Position numbers and translations under genes: made by a program
Shown: one piece after another, positions 8,156 to 11,363 of the stretch
Position numbering within the stretch: position 1 is the stretch's first letter
Layout: each line of letters begins with the position of its first letter
Assembly: GCA_021785335.1 (NCBI GenBank)
Contig: JAJYFW010000016.1
Location: 1-11,363, forward strand
Direction: 5' to 3'
DNA from: Pseudomonadota bacterium
GTDB lineage: Bacteria; Pseudomonadota; Alphaproteobacteria; Acetobacterales; Acetobacteraceae
Length of the DNA stretch: 11,363 bases
The notes under the pieces: generated by a model
The model's input: only the letters and a program-made list of their open reading frames with translations
Database searches by the model: none
Told to the model about the DNA's origin: nothing

Positions 8156-8161
8156 GTTAAC

Positions 8162-8716
8162 ATGCAACCGATTTCCGTCCTCGGCATCTCCGGCAGCCTG
8201 CGCAAGGGCAGCTTCAACTCCGCGCTGCTGCGCGCGGCGCAGGGCATTGCTCCCGCCGGCATGACGATCAGCATCGCCGACATCTCGAAGCTGCCCTTCT
8301 ACGACGGCGACATCGAAGCCACTTCCGGCATTCCCGCGGCCGCCGAGGAACTACGTGCCAGGATCCGCGCGGCGGATGCCGTGCTCATTGCAACACCGGA
8401 ATACAATGCCTCCGTCTCCGCGGTGCTGAAGAATGCGATTGACTGGGCTTCCCGCCCGCCGCACCAGGCTTTCGCGGCGAAGCCCGTTGCGATCATGGGC
8501 GCCAGCGGCGGATCGCTCGGCACGGTGCGCGCGCAGGGCCATCTGCGCGACATCCTCACCAACCTCGATGCGCGCACGGTCAGCGCGCCGCAGGTTTTTG
8601 TCGCCGCCGCGCACACCAAGGTCGAGGACGGCGTGCTTAAGGACCAGCCCTCGCTCGACTTCATCAGGACGCTGCTGGAAACCCTCGCGGCCTGGGTGGA
8701 AAAGCTGCGCGCCTAG
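8162..8716 (+). CDS. NADPH-dependent FMN reductase-like flavoprotein
   Basis: This 184-residue protein has the flavodoxin-like fold of the NADPH-dependent FMN reductase family (relatives include ChrR, YieF, SsuE and ArsH). These proteins use NAD(P)H to reduce FMN, quinones, chromate or azo compounds in the cytoplasm. GISGSLRKGSFN (8-19) is the phosphate-binding loop for FMN, PEYN (79-82) is the conserved flavin-contact motif, and GASGGSLGT (113-121) fits the next flavin-contact loop. Length is normal and there is no signal peptide. The ATG is set by the strong AAGGAG at 8151-8156; frame upstream of it overlaps the M20 gene and is not used. The gene begins 49 bases after the M20 stop and ends 5 bases from the stop of the convergent dehydratase gene. 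The palindrome on its ribosome binding site suggests its own control. The exact substrate cannot be told from sequence. Confidence 0.9.
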   Translation: MQPISVLGISGSLRKGSFNSALLRAAQGIAPAGMTISIADISKLPFYDGDIEATSGIPAAAEELRARIRAADAVLIATPEYNASVSAVLKNAIDWASRPPHQAFAAKPVAIMGASGGSLGTVRAQGHLRDILTNLDARTVSAPQVFVAAAHTKVEDGVLKDQPSLDFIRTLLETLAAWVEKLRA

Positions 8717-8721
8717 GGGCG

Positions 8722-10440
8722 CTATGCGCGGCCGCCAGGGATGCAGAACGCGAAGTCGCATCCCTGGTCGGCCTGCGTGACCTGCTCGCGATAAAGCCGC
8801 AGATAGCCGCGGTCCGCACCCGGCGGCGGGGCAGGGGGCTTCCACGCGGCGCGGCGCCGCGCGAGTTCCTCCTCCGAAACGAGCAGATCGAGCCGCCGCG
8901 CCTCGGTATCGAGCCGGATGCGGTCGCCGCTCTTCACCAATGCCAGCGGCCCGCCGGCGGCCGCCTCGGGCGCGCAGTGCAGCACGATGGCACCGAACGC
9001 CGTGCCGCTCATTCGCGCATCTGAAATCCGAACCATGTCGGTCACGCCGGCGCGCGCGAGCTTTTTCGGGATCGGAATATACCCCGCCTCCGGCATGCCC
9101 GGCGCGCCGATCGGCCCTGCGTTGCGCAGTACCAGGATGTCGTCCGACTTCACGTCCAGCGCCTCGTCGTCGAGCCGCGCCGTCATGTCCTCGAGTCCAT
9201 CGAACACCACCGCGCGCCCCTCGTGTTTCAACAGCGCCGGCGTCGCCGCGGAACGCTTGATCAGGGCCCCGAGCGGTGCGAGATTCCCGTGCAGCACCGC
9301 CAGTCCGCCGCCCACCGCGATCGGGTTGCTCGCGGAACGGATGACGGTCTGGTTCGGCACTTCCTCGGCTGCCGCGATCACATCCGCGACGGTCCCGCCG
9401 CCCACGGTGCGCGCGGAGGTATCGAGAAATGGCGCCAGTTCCCGCAGCAGCCGCGGCACGCCACCGGCGTGGTGAAAATGCTCCATGTAGCCGGCACCGC
9501 TAGGCTTCAGGTCCACCAGCACCGGCACGTCGCGCCCGATGGCGTCGAACGCGTCGAGGTCGAGCCTGATGCCCAGCCTTCCCGCCACGGCGGTGTAATG
9601 GATCAGCGCGTTGGTCGAGCCGCCGATCGCCTGCAGCACCACCAGCGCGTTGCGCAGCGAGGCCGGCGTCAGCAGGTCACGCAACGTCGTCCCCTCGCGC
9701 GCCAGGCGCACCGCCGCGGCGCCGGATGCCTCGGCAAGCCGCAGCCGGTCCGCGTGCACCGCCGGCGCGGTGCCGGCGCCAGGCAGTGCGAGCCCGGCGG
9801 CCTCCGCCATCGAGGCGACGGTGGAGGCGGTGCCCATCACCATGCAGGTGCCGCGCGTCGGCGCCAGTCGTCCTGAGACCGTATCGATCTCCGCCTCGTC
9901 GATCTTCCCCGCGCGGTGCTGCGCCCAGAGCCGCCGGCAATCCGTGCAGGCGCCCAGGATCTCGCCCTTGTGGTGCCCCACCAGCATCGGCCCCGTCGGC
10001 AGCACGATAGCCGGCACATCGGCACTCGCCGCCCCCATCATCAGCGCCGGCAGCGTCTTGTCGCAGCCGCCGATGAGAACCACCGCGTCCATCGGCTGTG
10101 CGCGGATCATCTCCTCCGCGTCGAGCGCCATCAGGTTGCGCAGGAACATGCTGGTCGGGTGTGAGAAGCTTTCGTGGATCGAAATGGTGGGGAACGCCAT
10201 CGGCAGCCCGCCCGCCAGCATGATGCCGCGCCGCGCCGCCTCGATCAGGTCCGGCACGTTGCCGTGGCAGGGGTTGAAGTCGCTCATCGTGTCGGTAAGC
10301 CCGATGATCGGCCGGTCGAGCGCGTCGTCCGTGAAGCCCATCGCCTTGATGAAGGCGCGGCGCAGGAACAGGGAGAAACCGGCATCGCCATAGGTTGCGA
10401 GCCCCTTGCGCAGTCCCGTCGGTTTTTTGTCGGTCGTCAT
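8722..10440 (-). CDS. IlvD/Edd family dehydratase (sugar-acid dehydratase-like)
   Basis: This 572-residue enzyme belongs to the IlvD/Edd dehydratases, which remove water from 2,3-dihydroxy acids using an iron-sulfur cluster and Mg2+. Ligand cysteines are visible as NPCHGN (Cys58), GGCDKT (Cys126) and RGTCMVMGTAST (Cys199), the spacing of the [2Fe-2S] sugar-acid dehydratases such as L-arabinonate dehydratase. SIHES (Glu90) and Asp127 match the Mg2+ ligands, and ARMSGTAFG (Ser478) matches the catalytic serine. The carboxy end (RGYLRLY...QADQGCDF) resembles that subfamily more than the amino-acid pathway IlvD. An additional GACTDC pair (Cys165, Cys168) is present. The start is the ATG at 10440, with GAGGT (10451-10447) 6 bases upstream; it overlaps the DUF3237 stop by one base (TGATG), so translation is probably coupled. 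The longer open frame upstream lies inside that gene. A role in sugar acid or hydroxy-acid catabolism is likely; the substrate is unknown. Confidence 0.92.
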   Translation of the reverse strand: MTTDKKPTGLRKGLATYGDAGFSLFLRRAFIKAMGFTDDALDRPIIGLTDTMSDFNPCHGNVPDLIEAARRGIMLAGGLPMAFPTISIHESFSHPTSMFLRNLMALDAEEMIRAQPMDAVVLIGGCDKTLPALMMGAASADVPAIVLPTGPMLVGHHKGEILGACTDCRRLWAQHRAGKIDEAEIDTVSGRLAPTRGTCMVMGTASTVASMAEAAGLALPGAGTAPAVHADRLRLAEASGAAAVRLAREGTTLRDLLTPASLRNALVVLQAIGGSTNALIHYTAVAGRLGIRLDLDAFDAIGRDVPVLVDLKPSGAGYMEHFHHAGGVPRLLRELAPFLDTSARTVGGGTVADVIAAAEEVPNQTVIRSASNPIAVGGGLAVLHGNLAPLGALIKRSAATPALLKHEGRAVVFDGLEDMTARLDDEALDVKSDDILVLRNAGPIGAPGMPEAGYIPIPKKLARAGVTDMVRISDARMSGTAFGAIVLHCAPEAAAGGPLALVKSGDRIRLDTEARRLDLLVSEEELARRRAAWKPPAPPPGADRGYLRLYREQVTQADQGCDFAFCIPGGRA

Positions 10441-10913
10441 CACAGCACCTCGAAGAAATCGAGTTCGACGGCATCGGGCCGCCGCGCCGCGTTGCATACG
10501 AAAACGGAACGAGCGAGCCAGAAATGCGGCCCCGGCGGCGCCTCCAGCCGCGGGCTCGCGCGGAAATAGACCAGCGTGGGATCGACGGTCTCGCCCGCCG
10601 CGAGCCGTGCCAGCACCTCCGGGGCCGCACGCCGCAGGCCGCGGTTGACCACGGTGATCAGCGTCCCGTCCTGCGCCTCGATGATGTAGCGCGCGACAAG
10701 GTCCGCGGTGCCGTCCGGCGCTATCACCTGCCAGTCCGCGCCCCCCGGCAGCACGCGCCCGTTGAGCCGAGGCCCCGCCACCGTGCCGCCGGTGATCGGG
10801 ATCATGCGGCGGCGGATGTCCATCGCGGGGCCGGTATCGACCGCCCTCGCAACGGTTGCCCGGACCTGGAAGGCAAAGCGCAGTCCGGGCGGGCTCGGCT
10901 CATGCTGGGTCAT
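10440..10913 (-). CDS. DUF3237 (UPF0311) family protein
   Basis: This 157-residue protein resembles the DUF3237/UPF0311 family of small cytoplasmic proteins with no established function. Features seen: an early LRFAFQVRATV strand, then GPAMDIRRRMIPITGGTVAGPRLNGRVLPGGADW (about residues 30-65), ARYIIEAQDGTLITVVNRG in the middle, and a C-terminal FVCNAARRPDAVELDFFEVL ending. There is no signal peptide or membrane segment. The ATG at 10913 is chosen because family-like sequence starts soon after it; a TTG at 10997 would add 28 low-complexity Arg/Ala/Pro residues and is unlikely. No clear Shine-Dalgarno precedes it. It is the first gene of a two-gene unit, its stop overlapping the dehydratase start. 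The pairing suggests that it acts on the same substrate or helps the dehydratase; this is inference. Family call fairly secure, function open. Confidence 0.82.
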   Translation of the reverse strand: MTQHEPSPPGLRFAFQVRATVARAVDTGPAMDIRRRMIPITGGTVAGPRLNGRVLPGGADWQVIAPDGTADLVARYIIEAQDGTLITVVNRGLRRAAPEVLARLAAGETVDPTLVYFRASPRLEAPPGPHFWLARSVFVCNAARRPDAVELDFFEVL

Positions 10914-11037
10914 GGGGGAACGATGGCGCCGGGGGGCGGGTCTGGCAAGGATCGGCGCCGCGTGCTGCGATGGTGCCGCTTGCCGGGAGTGGCGCAATCT
11001 GTATAGACCATAACTAAATTAGGAAACGGACGGGACC
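10914..11037. other. Divergent intergenic region with AT-rich core
   Basis: This 124-base gap separates the minus-strand DUF3237 gene from the plus-strand crotonase gene, so promoters for both should lie here. Most of it is GC-rich, but 10996-11024 is distinctly AT-rich and includes CTAAATTAG (11014-11022), an odd-length palindrome with 4-bp arms. On the minus strand TATACA (within 11010-11000) could serve as a -10 element, but no good -35 is seen. Confidence 0.4.
10980..11007 (+). promoter_or_regulatory. Candidate sigma-70-type promoter for the crotonase gene
   Basis: TTGCCG (10980-10985) and TATAGA (11002-11007) are separated by 16 bases, close to the -35/-10 consensus. They stand about 30 bases before the ATG at 11038. 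A single match of this kind in a short gap is suggestive only. A weak AGGA at 11021-11024 (13 bases before the ATG) may be the ribosome binding site. Confidence 0.35.
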
Positions 11038-11363
11038 ATGGGCGCCAATCTGCGCACGCGCGTCGAGGATGGCATCGCCGTCGTCACGCTGGCGCGCCCA
11101 CACAAGCGCAACGCCATCGACGACGCGACCGTCGCCGAGCTCGGCGCGTTCTTCGCCGCCCCGCCGGCCGAAGCGCGCGCCGTGGTTCTGCACGGCGAGG
11201 GTGGGCATTTTTCCGCCGGCCTCGACCTCTCCACCCTCGCCGAGCGGAACGCGGAGCAGGGCATCGCGCATTCCCGCGCCTGGCACCACGCCTTCCGCAC
11301 CATCGAGTTCGGCGCCATCCCGGTCGTCGCGGTCCTGCACGGCGCGGTGGTGGGTGGTGGGCT
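11038..11363 (+). CDS. Enoyl-CoA hydratase/isomerase (crotonase) family protein, 3'-truncated by window edge
   Basis: The frame stays open from the ATG to the window edge, giving the first 108 residues of a protein that is usually about 250-270 long. The start MGANLRTRVEDGIAVVTLARPHKRNAID is the standard crotonase opening (R-x-x-K-x-N-A-hydrophobic). HFSAGLDL (57-64) forms the first oxyanion-hole segment, and the window ends in GAVVGGG, where the second oxyanion glycines lie. The catalytic Glu residues of true hydratases lie further on and cannot be checked, so hydratase, isomerase or hydrolase activity is undecided. It stands alone on the plus strand, divergent from the DUF3237-dehydratase pair. 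Together with MCC it would fit acyl-CoA catabolism, but no direct pathway link is shown. Alternatives are other crotonase-fold enzymes such as PaaF/PaaG-like or thioesterase-type members. Confidence 0.9.
   Translation, partial: MGANLRTRVEDGIAVVTLARPHKRNAIDDATVAELGAFFAAPPAEARAVVLHGEGGHFSAGLDLSTLAERNAEQGIAHSRAWHHAFRTIEFGAIPVVAVLHGAVVGGG

Noticed and set aside
8707..8722. Possible bidirectional terminator hairpin at the convergent stops
   Set aside because: The GCGC/GCGC arms have a mismatch and a tiny loop, and there is no T run on either strand.
10914..10997. TTG-initiated N-terminal extension of the DUF3237 protein
   Set aside because: It adds 28 Arg/Ala/Pro-rich residues with no family similarity and would run into the AT-rich promoter core.
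1..11363. Mobile element, prophage, CRISPR array or defence system
   Set aside because: I saw no spaced direct-repeat array, transposase, integrase, terminal inverted repeats, tRNA junction or toxin-antitoxin-like pair; every well-supported gene is metabolic apart from the uncharacterised DUF3237 gene.

Overview
The window is GC-rich bacterial chromosomal DNA with densely packed genes. It carries a fused indolepyruvate ferredoxin oxidoreductase, an M20-family hydrolase with an 'AVSKSD' motif, and a DUF3237-IlvD/Edd pair. This set suggests a metabolically versatile alphaproteobacterium, perhaps of the Rhodospirillales/Acetobacteraceae type; that placement is inferred from gene style and not proven. 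I see no transposase, phage gene, CRISPR array, tRNA or rRNA.

Layout. (1) Positions 1-3227, plus strand: the two subunits of a biotin-dependent 3-methylcrotonyl-CoA carboxylase. The carboxyltransferase (beta) subunit is cut at its 5' end by the window edge, and the biotin carboxylase/BCCP (alpha) subunit follows after 2 bases. This is the leucine/isovalerate degradation step. (2) Positions 3228-3442: a 215-base gap with several small inverted repeats and, at its end, a strong Shine-Dalgarno sequence. (3) Positions 3443-8716, plus strand: a 1136-residue fused indolepyruvate ferredoxin oxidoreductase (2-oxo acid to acyl-CoA), an M20-type amidohydrolase-like protein, and a small NADPH-dependent FMN reductase-like flavoprotein. 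(4) Positions 8722-10913, minus strand, converging on the previous block with only 5 bases between stops: a DUF3237 (UPF0311) protein and an IlvD/Edd-type dehydratase, joined by a TGATG overlap. (5) Positions 10914-11037: a divergent intergenic region with an AT-rich core. It is followed by the first 108 codons of an enoyl-CoA hydratase/isomerase (crotonase) family gene that runs off the window.

Taken together the region looks catabolic. An oxidoreductase makes acyl-CoA from 2-oxo acids, a carboxylase acts on a branched enoyl-CoA, a crotonase handles acyl-CoA, and a sugar-acid-type dehydratase is paired with an uncharacterised partner. No single pathway linking all of them can be proven from the sequence.

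The items most worth a second look are three. The M20 protein has Val where the metal-bridging Asp is expected. A perfect 18-bp palindrome overlaps the Shine-Dalgarno sequence of the FMN reductase gene. A hairpin encloses the start codon of the M20 gene, which has no evident Shine-Dalgarno sequence. These are modest leads; I do not see a clear new defence or mobile system here.
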